Shown: positions 36,623 to 44,567 of the stretch, in pieces
How positions within the stretch are numbered: the first letter of the stretch is position 1
Layout: every line of letters starts with the position of its first letter
Origin: Blastococcus sp. URHD0036
Lineage (GTDB): Bacteria > Actinomycetota > Actinomycetes > Mycobacteriales > Geodermatophilaceae
NCBI RefSeq assembly: GCF_000701365.1
Contig: NZ_JNIK01000004.1
Span: 62,001 to 126,000, forward strand
Reading direction: 5' to 3'
DNA: 64,000 bases
The notes under the pieces: generated by a model
What the model was told of the DNA's origin: nothing
Database searches by the model: none
What the model saw: only the letters and a program-made list of their open reading frames with translations
Program-made: the position numbers and the translations under genes

Positions 36623-38674
36623 CTACTGCCCCGGCGGGACGTCGACGGCGGTGGCGGTGTCGTCGGGCGCCTGGGCACCCAGCTCCGCGCGCAGCTCGGC
36701 GTCGTGGGCGGCCATCGCCTCCTGGCGGCCGGCCTCCTCCTCGAGGATCGCCGCGTTCTTCCACGCGTGCGGGATGGCGAAGGCGTCCACCAGCGTCGAC
36801 ATGTGCGGCCGCAGGTCCTTCAGCAGCTGGTTCACCGCGCCGGTGACCGCCTTCGAGCGCGCCGGGGTCAGCTGGCCGTGCTCGAGGAACCAGCCCTTGT
36901 CCTCCTCGATGGAGTGCAGCGCGTAGAGGTCGCACACCGCCGACAGCAGCTCCCTCGCGTCGGGGTCGGTGGTCCGCTCGATGCCCTCGACGAACGCCTC
37001 CAGCACGATCCGGTCGATGTGCGTCTGGGCGGTGCGCAGCACGTGGTCCTGCACGTCGTTGAACATGTCGAACGGCTCCATGCCGTCGGTCTCGGAGTTG
37101 CGCCGCAGCCGCCGGATCGCGCCCTCGAGGGTGTGCTTCTCGCGGAACTCGAACATCTTGAGCTGCCAGCCGCGGTCGAGCAGCGGCACCTCCTCGTCGC
37201 GGCCGGGGACGGCGTCGACCAGCCGGGCGATGAGCCCGCGGGCCGCCGTCCGCTCCAGGACCGTCTCGCGCACCATGTCGGCGAAGAACGAGACCTTCCC
37301 CCACCCGTCGAGCGAGCCGAAGGCGTCCCGGTAGCCGGTGAGCAGGCCCTTCGCGACCAGCTGCAGCAGGACGGTGTTGTCGCCCTCGAAGGTGCTGAAG
37401 ACGTCGGTGTCGGCCTTGAGCTGGGGCAGCCGGTTCTCCGCCAGGTAGCCGGCGCCGCCGCAGGCCTCGCGGCACATCTGGATGGTGCGGGTGGCGTGCC
37501 AGGTGTTGGCCACCTTGAGGCCGGCCGCCCGGGACTCGAGCTCGCGCTGGGCGGCCTCGTCGATCTCCTGGCCGTGCTCGTGCACCGCCGTCTGCACGTC
37601 GTGCATCGTTCCGACCAGTTCCTCCTGCGCGAAGTGCAGCGCGTAGGTGGTGGCCAGCGCCGGCAGCAGCTTGCGCTGGTGCACGAGGTAGTCGTTGACG
37701 ACGATCTCGCGGTCCCGGCCCGGCGCGGCGAACTGGCGGCGCACGTCGCCGTAGCGGACGGCGATGTCCAGCGCCGTCTTGGTGGCCGACCCGGCGGCGC
37801 CGCCGACGCTGACCCGCCCGCGCACCAGCGTGCCCAGCATGGTGAAGAAGCGGCGGGTCTCGTTCTCGATGCTCGAGGTGTACGTGCCGTCGGCGGCGAC
37901 CTGGCCGTAGCGGTCCAGCAGCATGTCCCGCGGGACCCGCACGTGGTCGAAGCTCAGCCGGCCGTTGTCGACGCCGAGCAGGCCCGCCTTGGGGCCGTCG
38001 TCGCCGATCGTCACGCCGGGGCACGGGCTGCCCTCGTCGTCCCGGATCGGGACCAGCCAGGCGTGCACGCCGTGGTTGGTGCCCCGGCTGACCAGCTGCG
38101 CGAAGACGACGGCCATCCGGCCGTCCTTCGCCGCGTTGCCGATGTAGTCCTTGCGGGCGGCCTGGTGCGGGGTGTGCAGGTCGAAGGTCTGCGTCGCGGG
38201 GTCGTACTCGCAGGTCGTCCGCAGCTGCTGGACGTCGGAGCCGTGCCCCGTCTCGGTCATCGCGAAGCAGCCGGGGAGGGCGAAGCTCATGATGTCGGGC
38301 AGGTAGGCGTCGTGGTGCCGCTTGGTGCCGAGCAGCTGGACGGCGCCGCCGAACAGCCCCCACTGGACGCCGGCCTTGACCATCAGCGACAGGTCGCCGA
38401 AGGCCACCATCTCGATCGAGGTCACCGAACCGCCGGCGTCGGCCTCGCCGCCGTACTGCTTGGGGAAGCCCAGCCCCACCCGCCCGGTCGCGGCGATCTC
38501 GCCCGCCAGCCGGGTGATCCGCTCCCGCGCCTCCTGCATGGACTCGCCGTACACCGGGGCGTACTTCGCGTCCCCGAGCTGCTCGCGGGCGTCGCGGCGC
38601 ACGTGCGCCCAGCGTCCGTCGAGCACCTCCTGCAGGCGAGCGGGGTCGACGCTGCGGGGCAGGGACTGCGTCAC
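36623..38674 (-). CDS. Acyl-CoA oxidase/dehydrogenase-family protein
   Basis: 683-residue FAD enzyme with acyl-CoA oxidase architecture: ACAD-like core plus an extended C-terminal helical domain. Typical segments are LPGCFAMTETGHGSDVQQLRTTCEYDP, HQAARKDYIGNAAKDG and ACGGAGYLAENRLPQLKADTDVFSTFEGDNTVLLQLVAKGL. It would perform the first step of beta-oxidation. Whether oxygen or an electron-transfer protein is the acceptor cannot be read here. GTG at 38674 has AGGAGG. The start overlaps the TetR stop by four bases (GTGA), so it is co-translated with the regulator. Confidence 0.9.
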   Translation of the reverse strand: MTQSLPRSVDPARLQEVLDGRWAHVRRDAREQLGDAKYAPVYGESMQEARERITRLAGEIAATGRVGLGFPKQYGGEADAGGSVTSIEMVAFGDLSLMVKAGVQWGLFGGAVQLLGTKRHHDAYLPDIMSFALPGCFAMTETGHGSDVQQLRTTCEYDPATQTFDLHTPHQAARKDYIGNAAKDGRMAVVFAQLVSRGTNHGVHAWLVPIRDDEGSPCPGVTIGDDGPKAGLLGVDNGRLSFDHVRVPRDMLLDRYGQVAADGTYTSSIENETRRFFTMLGTLVRGRVSVGGAAGSATKTALDIAVRYGDVRRQFAAPGRDREIVVNDYLVHQRKLLPALATTYALHFAQEELVGTMHDVQTAVHEHGQEIDEAAQRELESRAAGLKVANTWHATRTIQMCREACGGAGYLAENRLPQLKADTDVFSTFEGDNTVLLQLVAKGLLTGYRDAFGSLDGWGKVSFFADMVRETVLERTAARGLIARLVDAVPGRDEEVPLLDRGWQLKMFEFREKHTLEGAIRRLRRNSETDGMEPFDMFNDVQDHVLRTAQTHIDRIVLEAFVEGIERTTDPDARELLSAVCDLYALHSIEEDKGWFLEHGQLTPARSKAVTGAVNQLLKDLRPHMSTLVDAFAIPHAWKNAAILEEEAGRQEAMAAHDAELRAELGAQAPDDTATAVDVPPGQ

Positions 38675-39447
38675 TGTTCCTCCTGGGTCGTGCGGTTGCC
38701 GGGAACGGCGCCTCGGGGAGCTCCGCCCGGGAGCACACCGGCGAGGCCGGCCCAGGCGAGTTCGGTGAGGTGGGCGGCGAGATCCGCCCGGATCATCGGT
38801 CGGTCGGCGCGCAGCCACCAGTCGGCGGCCGAACGGACCAGGCCGACCAGCCCGTGGCCCCACGGCCCCGCCGGAGCCGGGTCGCGGCCGGCCCGCGCGA
38901 GCGCGTCGGCGACCAGGGCCGCCGCCTGCTCGCCGACGAGGTCGGACAGGGAGCTGATCGGGTCGGCATCGACCGGACGGTCGAGCAGCGGGTGCGAGAC
39001 GACGAAGCGGTAGAGCTCCGGATCGGCCTCGAGGAACGCCAGGTAGGTCTCGATCGCGGCCCCGACCCGGGCGCGGGGATCGGTGCTGCTGGCCATGGCC
39101 TCGCGCAGCCGCGCGGTCAGCTGCCCGGCGACCCGGGCGCACACGGCCACGTACAGCTCGCCGCGGTCGGCGAAGTGCCGGTAGACGACGGTCTTGCTGG
39201 TGCCGGCGGACGCGGCGATCTCGTCCATCCCGACACCGGCGCCGTGCCGGGCGACGGCGGTCAGGGTGGCGTCGACCAGCTGCTCGCGGCGGGCCCGGCG
39301 GTGCTCGTCCCAGCGGGAGTCCCGCCGGTCGCGGGCGAGCGGCCGGGGCTCGGACTCGCGGCGCTCGCCGCCGGGCTCCGATGTGCGAGGGGAACGGAGC
39401 TGCGTCACCTTGTCCTGCGACGTCGATTTCACCGCCTCGGCTTTCAT
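38671..39447 (-). CDS. TetR-family regulator of the fad cluster
   Basis: 258-residue TetR regulator with an unusually long, charged N-terminal lead-in (about 60 residues) before the helix-turn-helix (about 70-115: RREQLVDATLTAVARHGAGVGMDEIAASAGTSKTVVYRHFADRGELY). The C-terminal domain is the all-helical ligand-binding type; an acyl-CoA ligand is likely from context. ATG at 39447 is leaderless, and a perfect dyad (39457-39478) overlaps its -10 box, indicating autoregulation and joint control of the divergent thiolase operon. Coupled to the acyl-CoA oxidase gene downstream. Confidence 0.9.
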   Translation of the reverse strand: MKAEAVKSTSQDKVTQLRSPRTSEPGGERRESEPRPLARDRRDSRWDEHRRARREQLVDATLTAVARHGAGVGMDEIAASAGTSKTVVYRHFADRGELYVAVCARVAGQLTARLREAMASSTDPRARVGAAIETYLAFLEADPELYRFVVSHPLLDRPVDADPISSLSDLVGEQAAALVADALARAGRDPAPAGPWGHGLVGLVRSAADWWLRADRPMIRADLAAHLTELAWAGLAGVLPGGAPRGAVPGNRTTQEEQ

Positions 39448-39454
39448 GTAACCC

Positions 39455-39460
39455 AAGGTA
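39455..39460 (-). promoter_or_regulatory. -10 box of tetR, leaderless
   Basis: On the minus strand TACCTT ends seven bases before the ATG at 39447 and is partly covered by the operator dyad. Confidence 0.5.
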
Positions 39461-39478
39461 CCGAGTACCATCGGTACC
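39457..39478. promoter_or_regulatory. TetR operator of the fad cluster
   Basis: GGTACCGA-GTACCA-TCGGTACC is a perfect 8-bp inverted repeat with 6-base spacer between the divergent tetR and thiolase genes, 9 and 33 bases from their starts. Size and symmetry fit a TetR dimer site. Confidence 0.7.
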
Positions 39479-39511
39479 TGCAACGCGAGATCACCCGACC
39501 CGGAGGTCCTC

Positions 39512-40804
39512 ATGGCCACCACCCGCAAGGCCGCGATCGTCGGCGGCAACCGCATCCCCTTCGCCCGGTCCAACTCGGCGTACGCGCAGGCGTCCAACCA
39601 GGACATGCTCACCGCGACGCTCGACGGTCTGGTCGCGCGGTTCGGGCTGCAGGGCCAGCAGGTCGGTGAGGTCGTCGCCGGCGCCGTCCTCAAGCACGCG
39701 CGGGACTTCAACCTGACCCGCGAGTCGGTACTCGGCTCCGCGCTCGACCCGCGCACCCCCGCCTACGACGTCCAGCAGGCCTGCGGCACGGGGCTGGAGG
39801 CGGCGGTCCTCGTCGCGAACAAGATCGCGCTGGGCCAGATCGACTCCGGCATCGCCGGTGGCGTCGACACCACCTCGGACGCGCCACTCGCCGTCGGCGA
39901 GGACCTGCGCCGCATCCTGATCTCGCTGAACAGCGCCAAGACGGTGCAGGACCGGCTCAAGGCCATCGCACGGATCCGCCCCGGCATGATCGCCCCCGAG
40001 ATCCCGCGCAACGCCGAGCCGCGCACCGGCCTGGCCATGGGGGAGCACGCCCAGCTCACCGCGCACGAGTGGCAGATCGGCCGCGAGGAGCAGGACGAGC
40101 TGACCGTCCGCTCGCACCAGAACATGGCCGCCGCCTACGAGCGCGGCTTCTTCGACGACCTGGTGACGCCGTTCCTGGGGCTCTCTCGCGACCAGAACCT
40201 GCGGCCGGACACCTCCCTGGAGAAGCTGGCGACGCTGAAGCCGGTGTTCGGCAAGGCGCTGCCCGAGGGCGCCGAGGCCACCATGACGGCGGGCAACTCG
40301 ACGCCGCTGACCGACGGTGCCTCGGCGGTGCTGCTGGCCTCCGACGAGTGGGCCGCCGAGCACTCCCTGCCGGTGCTCGCCCACCTCGTCGACGCGCAGA
40401 CCGCCGCGGTCGACTACGTGCACGGTGGCGAGGGCCTGCTCATGGCGCCGGTCTACGCCGTGCCGACGATGCTCGCCCGCAACGGCCTGACCCTCCAGGA
40501 CTTCGACTTCTACGAGATCCACGAGGCCTTCGCCTCCACCGTGCTCGCCACGATGAAGGCCTGGGAGGACCCGGCCTACTGCAAGGAGAAGCTGGGCCTC
40601 GACGCGCCGCTGGGCTCGATCGACCGCGCCAAGCTCAACGTGCACGGCTCCTCGCTGGCCGCGGGTCACCCGTTCGCCGCGACCGGCGGCCGGATCGTCG
40701 CGTCGCTCGCGAAGACCCTCCACGAGGCGGGCCCTGGGAAGCGCGGCCTGATCTCCATCTGCGCCGCCGGCGGTCAGGGCGTCGTCGCGATCCTCGAGTC
40801 CTGA
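39512..40804 (+). CDS. Acetyl-CoA C-acyltransferase (FadA2-like thiolase)
   Basis: 430-residue thiolase that splits 3-oxoacyl-CoA with CoA (or works in reverse). The nucleophile is Cys91 in VQQACGTGLEA; the catalytic His is near 386 in AAGHPFAATGGR, and the second Cys near 417 in SICAAGGQG. ATG at 39512 has GGAGG. First gene of a four-gene run (thiolase, FabG4-like, MaoC, acyl-CoA dehydrogenase) whose members match the mycobacterial fadA2-fabG4-htdX-fadE5 neighbourhood. Likely controlled by the divergent TetR. Confidence 0.94.
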   Translation: MATTRKAAIVGGNRIPFARSNSAYAQASNQDMLTATLDGLVARFGLQGQQVGEVVAGAVLKHARDFNLTRESVLGSALDPRTPAYDVQQACGTGLEAAVLVANKIALGQIDSGIAGGVDTTSDAPLAVGEDLRRILISLNSAKTVQDRLKAIARIRPGMIAPEIPRNAEPRTGLAMGEHAQLTAHEWQIGREEQDELTVRSHQNMAAAYERGFFDDLVTPFLGLSRDQNLRPDTSLEKLATLKPVFGKALPEGAEATMTAGNSTPLTDGASAVLLASDEWAAEHSLPVLAHLVDAQTAAVDYVHGGEGLLMAPVYAVPTMLARNGLTLQDFDFYEIHEAFASTVLATMKAWEDPAYCKEKLGLDAPLGSIDRAKLNVHGSSLAAGHPFAATGGRIVASLAKTLHEAGPGKRGLISICAAGGQGVVAILES

Positions 40805-40822
40805 CCCCGCTCCGCACGTTCC

Positions 40823-40862
40823 ACGTGCAACCCCGCGGTCCCCGCACCGCGGGGCTGCACGT
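40823..40862 (+). terminator. 17-bp hairpin between thiolase and fabG4-like gene
   Basis: 40823-40839 pairs with 40846-40862 with one A-C mismatch and a 6-base loop. It lies inside a presumed operon, so it may act as a partial terminator or mRNA stabiliser setting gene ratios. The next start is 21 bases on. Confidence 0.6.
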
Positions 40863-40882
40863 CTCCTGGAAGGACCCGCACC

Positions 40883-42226
40883 GTGGCTGACTGGTACACG
40901 AACTTCGCGAACTCCGGCTTCGGGACGACGGTCACGAAGCAGCTCGGCTTGCCGCGGCCGGCGGTCCTGCGCCGGTACGAGCCGGGCCGCCCCCTCCTGC
41001 CGGGCCCGGTGGTGATCGGCTCGGCCGGGAGCGGCCGGCTGCGGGAGACGCTGACCCGGGTGGTGACGGACGCCGGTGGAACGGTGCTCCCCGCGGTCGA
41101 GCCCGACGGCGAGAAGCCGGCCGCCGTCCTCCTCGACGCCACCGGCGTGACCGGCCCCGGCCAGCTCGTCGCCGCGCACGACTTCCTCGCCCCGGCCATC
41201 AAGCGCCTGCGCGCCTCCGGACGGGTGCTGGTCCTCGCCGACCCGCCCGCGGACGCCGACTCCCCGGCCACCGCCGCGGCCCGGCAGGCACTGGACGGCC
41301 TGGTCCGGTCGATCGGCAAGGAGCTGCTGAACGGCTCGACGGCGAACCTGGTCTTCGTGCCCGAGGGTGCGGAGAGCTCGCTCGCCTCGCCGGTCCGCTT
41401 CTTCCTCTCCGGTCGTTCCGCCTACGTCGACGGTCAGGTCGTGACCCTCTCGGCCGCGGACGTGCCCACCGGCGAGGACGCCGACAGGCCGCTCGCCGGC
41501 CGGGTCGCCGTCGTCACCGGCGCGGCCCGGGGCATCGGCGCCGCCATCGCGCGGGTCATGGCCCGCGACGGCGCGCACGTGGTCGCCGTCGACATCCCGG
41601 CCGCCGGCCAGTCGCTGGCCGAGGTCGCCAACGAGGTGGGCGGGACGGCGCTGCAGCTCGACATCACCGCCGCCGACGCACCGGCCCGGCTGGTCGAGCA
41701 CCTCCGCGAGCGGCACGGCGGGGTCGATGTCGTCGTCCACAACGCCGGTATCACCCGCGACAAGCTGCTGGTCAACATGGACGCCGCCCGCTGGAACTCG
41801 GTGATGGCGGTGAACCTGCAGGCGCAACTGGACATCACCGAGGCGCTGCTGGCCGCCGAGGGCGTGCTGCGGGACGGCGCCCGGGTGGTCTGCGTGAGCT
41901 CGCAGTCGGGCATCGCCGGCAACCGCGGTCAGACCAACTACGCCGCGAGCAAGGCCGGGATCATCGGCATGGTCCGCGCCTGGGCGCCGGCGTTCGCCGC
42001 GCGCCGGGCCACCATCAACGCGGTCGCGCCCGGGTTCATCGTCACGGAGATGACCGCGAACATGCCGTTCGGCACCCGCGAGGTCGGCTCGCGGATCAAC
42101 TCCCTGCAGCAGGGCGGGCTCCCCGTGGACGTCGCCGAGACGATCGCTTGGCTCGCGCAGCCGGGCAGTGCGGGCGTGAACGGCCAGACCGTGCGGGTCT
42201 GCGGCCAGTCGATGCTGGGGGCCTGA
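40883..42226 (+). CDS. fabG4: 3-oxoacyl-CoA/ACP reductase, FabG4 type
   Basis: 447-residue high-molecular-weight FabG. An N-terminal flavodoxin-like domain without catalytic residues (about 1-195) is fused to a classical SDR domain (about 205-447): GRVAVVTGAARGIGAAIARV for NAD(H), NAG in HNAGITRDKLL, and catalytic Ser/Tyr/Lys in SSQSGIAGNRGQTNYAASK (Tyr near 352, Lys near 356). FabG4 of mycobacteria reduces 3-oxoacyl-CoA using NADH. GTG at 40883 with a GGA-type site upstream. The MaoC gene starts one base after its stop. Confidence 0.93.
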   Translation: MADWYTNFANSGFGTTVTKQLGLPRPAVLRRYEPGRPLLPGPVVIGSAGSGRLRETLTRVVTDAGGTVLPAVEPDGEKPAAVLLDATGVTGPGQLVAAHDFLAPAIKRLRASGRVLVLADPPADADSPATAAARQALDGLVRSIGKELLNGSTANLVFVPEGAESSLASPVRFFLSGRSAYVDGQVVTLSAADVPTGEDADRPLAGRVAVVTGAARGIGAAIARVMARDGAHVVAVDIPAAGQSLAEVANEVGGTALQLDITAADAPARLVEHLRERHGGVDVVVHNAGITRDKLLVNMDAARWNSVMAVNLQAQLDITEALLAAEGVLRDGARVVCVSSQSGIAGNRGQTNYAASKAGIIGMVRAWAPAFAARRATINAVAPGFIVTEMTANMPFGTREVGSRINSLQQGGLPVDVAETIAWLAQPGSAGVNGQTVRVCGQSMLGA

Positions 42227-42227
42227 C

Positions 42228-43082
42228 GTGGCCACGACCGTGCTCGACGGGCCGCCGAACATGGCGGCACTGTTCGCCAGGGCGGCACTCACCTCGCGGG
42301 GTCGCGGCGGGGACCTGCCGGAGACGCGGCTGGCCCGCCACGGCGTCGCGGTCGAGCCGGCGGAGGTGGCCGCCTACGCGCGGATCTGCCGGTTCCCGTT
42401 CGGCGACGCGCTGCCGGCCACGTACCCGCACCTGCTGACGTTCCCGCTGCAGATGGCGCTGATGAGCGACCGGGCCTTCCCGCTCGCGCTCCCCGGGCTG
42501 GTGCACGTGCGCAACCGCATCGACCAGCTCCGGCCGATCGGGCTGGGTGAGGAGCTGGACCTCGAGGTCTGGGCCGAGCGGTTCGCCCGGCACCGCAGCG
42601 GCGCGACCGTCGACCTCTGCGCCTCCGTCTCCGCCGGCGGCGCGGAGGTGTGGCGCGGCCGGTCGACGTACCTGGCCCGCGGCGCGACGGCGCCCGAGGG
42701 TGCGCCGGAGGCCGATGTGGACGTCGAGGTGGGGGTGCTGCCGCCGGCGACCATCACCTGGCGGATCCCCGACGACGCCGGCCGCCGCTACGCGAAGGTC
42801 TCCGGGGACGTGAACCCGATCCACCTCTCCGGGCTGACCGCGAAGGCCTTCGGGTTCAAGCGCGCCATCGCCCACGGCATGTGGGTGGAGGCGTGCGTGC
42901 TGGCAGCCGTGGACAACCGGCTCCCCGACGCGTTCACCGTCGACGTGGGCTTCCGCAAGCCGCTGTACCTGCCCTCGACGGTCACCCTCGCCACCGCTGT
43001 CCGCGAGGGTGGCTGGGACGCCGCCGTCCGCAACGCGAGGGCCGGCACCGACCACCTGTCCGCCACGATCCGACCGCTGTAA
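42228..43082 (+). CDS. MaoC-family hydroxyacyl-CoA dehydratase (HtdX-like)
   Basis: 284-residue double-hotdog dehydratase. The C-terminal half carries the active-site region KVSGDVNPIHLSGLTAKAFGFKRAIAHGMW (Asp/His hydratase-2 pattern). The N-terminal half is a degenerate hotdog contributing to the substrate tunnel. It interconverts (R)-3-hydroxyacyl and trans-2-enoyl thioesters, filling the step between FabG4 and the acyl-CoA dehydrogenase. GTG at 42228 directly follows the fabG4 stop, so it is co-translated. Confidence 0.9.
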   Translation: MATTVLDGPPNMAALFARAALTSRGRGGDLPETRLARHGVAVEPAEVAAYARICRFPFGDALPATYPHLLTFPLQMALMSDRAFPLALPGLVHVRNRIDQLRPIGLGEELDLEVWAERFARHRSGATVDLCASVSAGGAEVWRGRSTYLARGATAPEGAPEADVDVEVGVLPPATITWRIPDDAGRRYAKVSGDVNPIHLSGLTAKAFGFKRAIAHGMWVEACVLAAVDNRLPDAFTVDVGFRKPLYLPSTVTLATAVREGGWDAAVRNARAGTDHLSATIRPL

Positions 43083-43093
43083 GCGAGGGACCC

Positions 43094-44308
43094 ATGCCCG
43101 TCTCGTTCGATCTCACCGAGGACCAGCTCGAGCTGCAGAAGTGGGTGCACGAGTTCGCCGCGAACGTCGTCCGCCCGGCGGCCGACGAGTGGGACGAGCG
43201 GGAGGAGTTCCCCTGGCCGGTGCTGCAGGAGGCGGCGAAGATCGGGCTCTACTCGCTGGACTTCTTCGCGACCCAGTGGTTCGACGAGTCCGGGCTCGGC
43301 ATCCCGGTCACCATGGAGGAGCTCTTCTGGGGTGACGCCGGCATCGGCCTGGCGATCGTCGGCACGACGCTGGCCGCCGCCTCGGTGCGCGCCAACGGCA
43401 CCGACGAGCAGGTCGGCCAGTGGATCCCGGCCATGTTCGGCACCGAGGCCGAGCCGAAGGTCGCGGCGTTCTGCTCGAGCGAGCCCGACGCCGGGTCCGA
43501 CGTGGGCGCGATGCGCACCCGCGCGGTCTACGACGAGAAGACCGGCGAGTGGGTGCTCAACGGCACCAAGACCTGGGCCACCAACGGCGGGATCGCCGAC
43601 ATCCACGTGGTCAACGCGGTCGTCGACCCCGAGCTGAAGGCCCGCGGGCACGCCAGCTTCGTCGTCCCGCCGGGGACGCCGGGCATCAGCCAGGGGCAGA
43701 AGTTCCTCAAGCACGGCATCCGCGCGTCGCACACGGCCGAGGTCGTGCTCGAGGACTGCCGGGTCCCGGCCGACTGCCTGCTCGGCGGCCGGGAGAAGCT
43801 CGACGAGCGGCTCGCCCGTGCCCGCGAGGGCCTGAAGAGCGGTCGCACCCAGCCGTCGATGGCCACGTTCGAGCGCACCCGCCCCGCCGTCGGCGCCCAG
43901 GCGGTCGGCGTCGCCCGGGCCGCCTACGACTACGCGCTGGAGTACGCCAAGCAGCGCGAGCAGTTCGGCCGCGCGATCATCGAGAACCAGTCCATCGCCT
44001 TCATGCTCGCCGACATGAAGACGGCCATCGACTCCGCGCGGCTGCTGGTCTGGCGGGCCGCCTGGATGGCCCGGGTGGGCAAGCAGTTCACCGCCGCCGA
44101 GGGCTCGATGTCCAAGCTCGTCGCGGGGGAGACGGCCGTCCGGGTGACCGAGCGGGCCATGCAGATCCTCGGCGGCAACGGCTTCACCCGCGAGTACCCG
44201 GTCGAGCGGATGGCCCGCGACGCGAAGATCTACACGATCTTCGAGGGGACCTCGGAGATCCAGCGACTGGTCATCGCGCGGACCATCTCGGGGGTGCACG
44301 TCCGCTGA
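43094..44308 (+). CDS. Acyl-CoA dehydrogenase
   Basis: 404-residue FAD acyl-CoA dehydrogenase. Signatures are AAFCSSEPDAGSDVGAMRTRA, GTKTWATNGG, YAKQREQFGRAI and the catalytic Glu near 384 in IYTIFEGTSEIQRLVIAR. Oxidises acyl-CoA to trans-2-enoyl-CoA with electrons passed to ETF. It is shorter than mycobacterial FadE5 (about 610 residues), so the cluster is analogous rather than identical at this position. ATG at 43094 has GAGGGA six bases upstream and is 11 bases after the MaoC stop. Confidence 0.94.
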   Translation: MPVSFDLTEDQLELQKWVHEFAANVVRPAADEWDEREEFPWPVLQEAAKIGLYSLDFFATQWFDESGLGIPVTMEELFWGDAGIGLAIVGTTLAAASVRANGTDEQVGQWIPAMFGTEAEPKVAAFCSSEPDAGSDVGAMRTRAVYDEKTGEWVLNGTKTWATNGGIADIHVVNAVVDPELKARGHASFVVPPGTPGISQGQKFLKHGIRASHTAEVVLEDCRVPADCLLGGREKLDERLARAREGLKSGRTQPSMATFERTRPAVGAQAVGVARAAYDYALEYAKQREQFGRAIIENQSIAFMLADMKTAIDSARLLVWRAAWMARVGKQFTAAEGSMSKLVAGETAVRVTERAMQILGGNGFTREYPVERMARDAKIYTIFEGTSEIQRLVIARTISGVHVR

Positions 44309-44567
44309 CCCGCGTACCGGATCTGGCTCGGACTGAACTGAGTTCGACAACCGCGGGCCTACCGGTTCGTCGGGTTCCGGTTCGATTTCGGCTGCGCTGA
44401 CCTGCGGTTTTGCGGCCACAGGTCACGATCGGGTCACGCGGCGCCCCACGCGTTCGCGGTGCGTGGCGTGGCGTCGGGTGTCCCTGGCCGCGTGGTCCGG
44501 TCTCTCCGACGCCCGGACCTCCGGGCCAGCGAGCCCGGCGCGACCGGGCCCACCTCGGGGAGTTCCC
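44309..44567 (+). other. 259-base leader/promoter region of the surface protein gene
   Basis: No gene. Holds several short dyads: GAACT-G-AGTTC (near 44335), TGACCTG...CAGGTCA (44399-44427), and a CGCC(C)CACGC/GCGTGGCG hairpin around 44441-44470. It is more structured than most gaps here and could hold a regulatory leader, but I cannot match it to a known riboswitch. Confidence 0.3.

Noticed and set aside
44309-44567. A known riboswitch (for example c-di-AMP) in the leader of the surface protein
   Set aside because: Several dyads are present, but the conserved core bases of the riboswitches I know are not recognisable.
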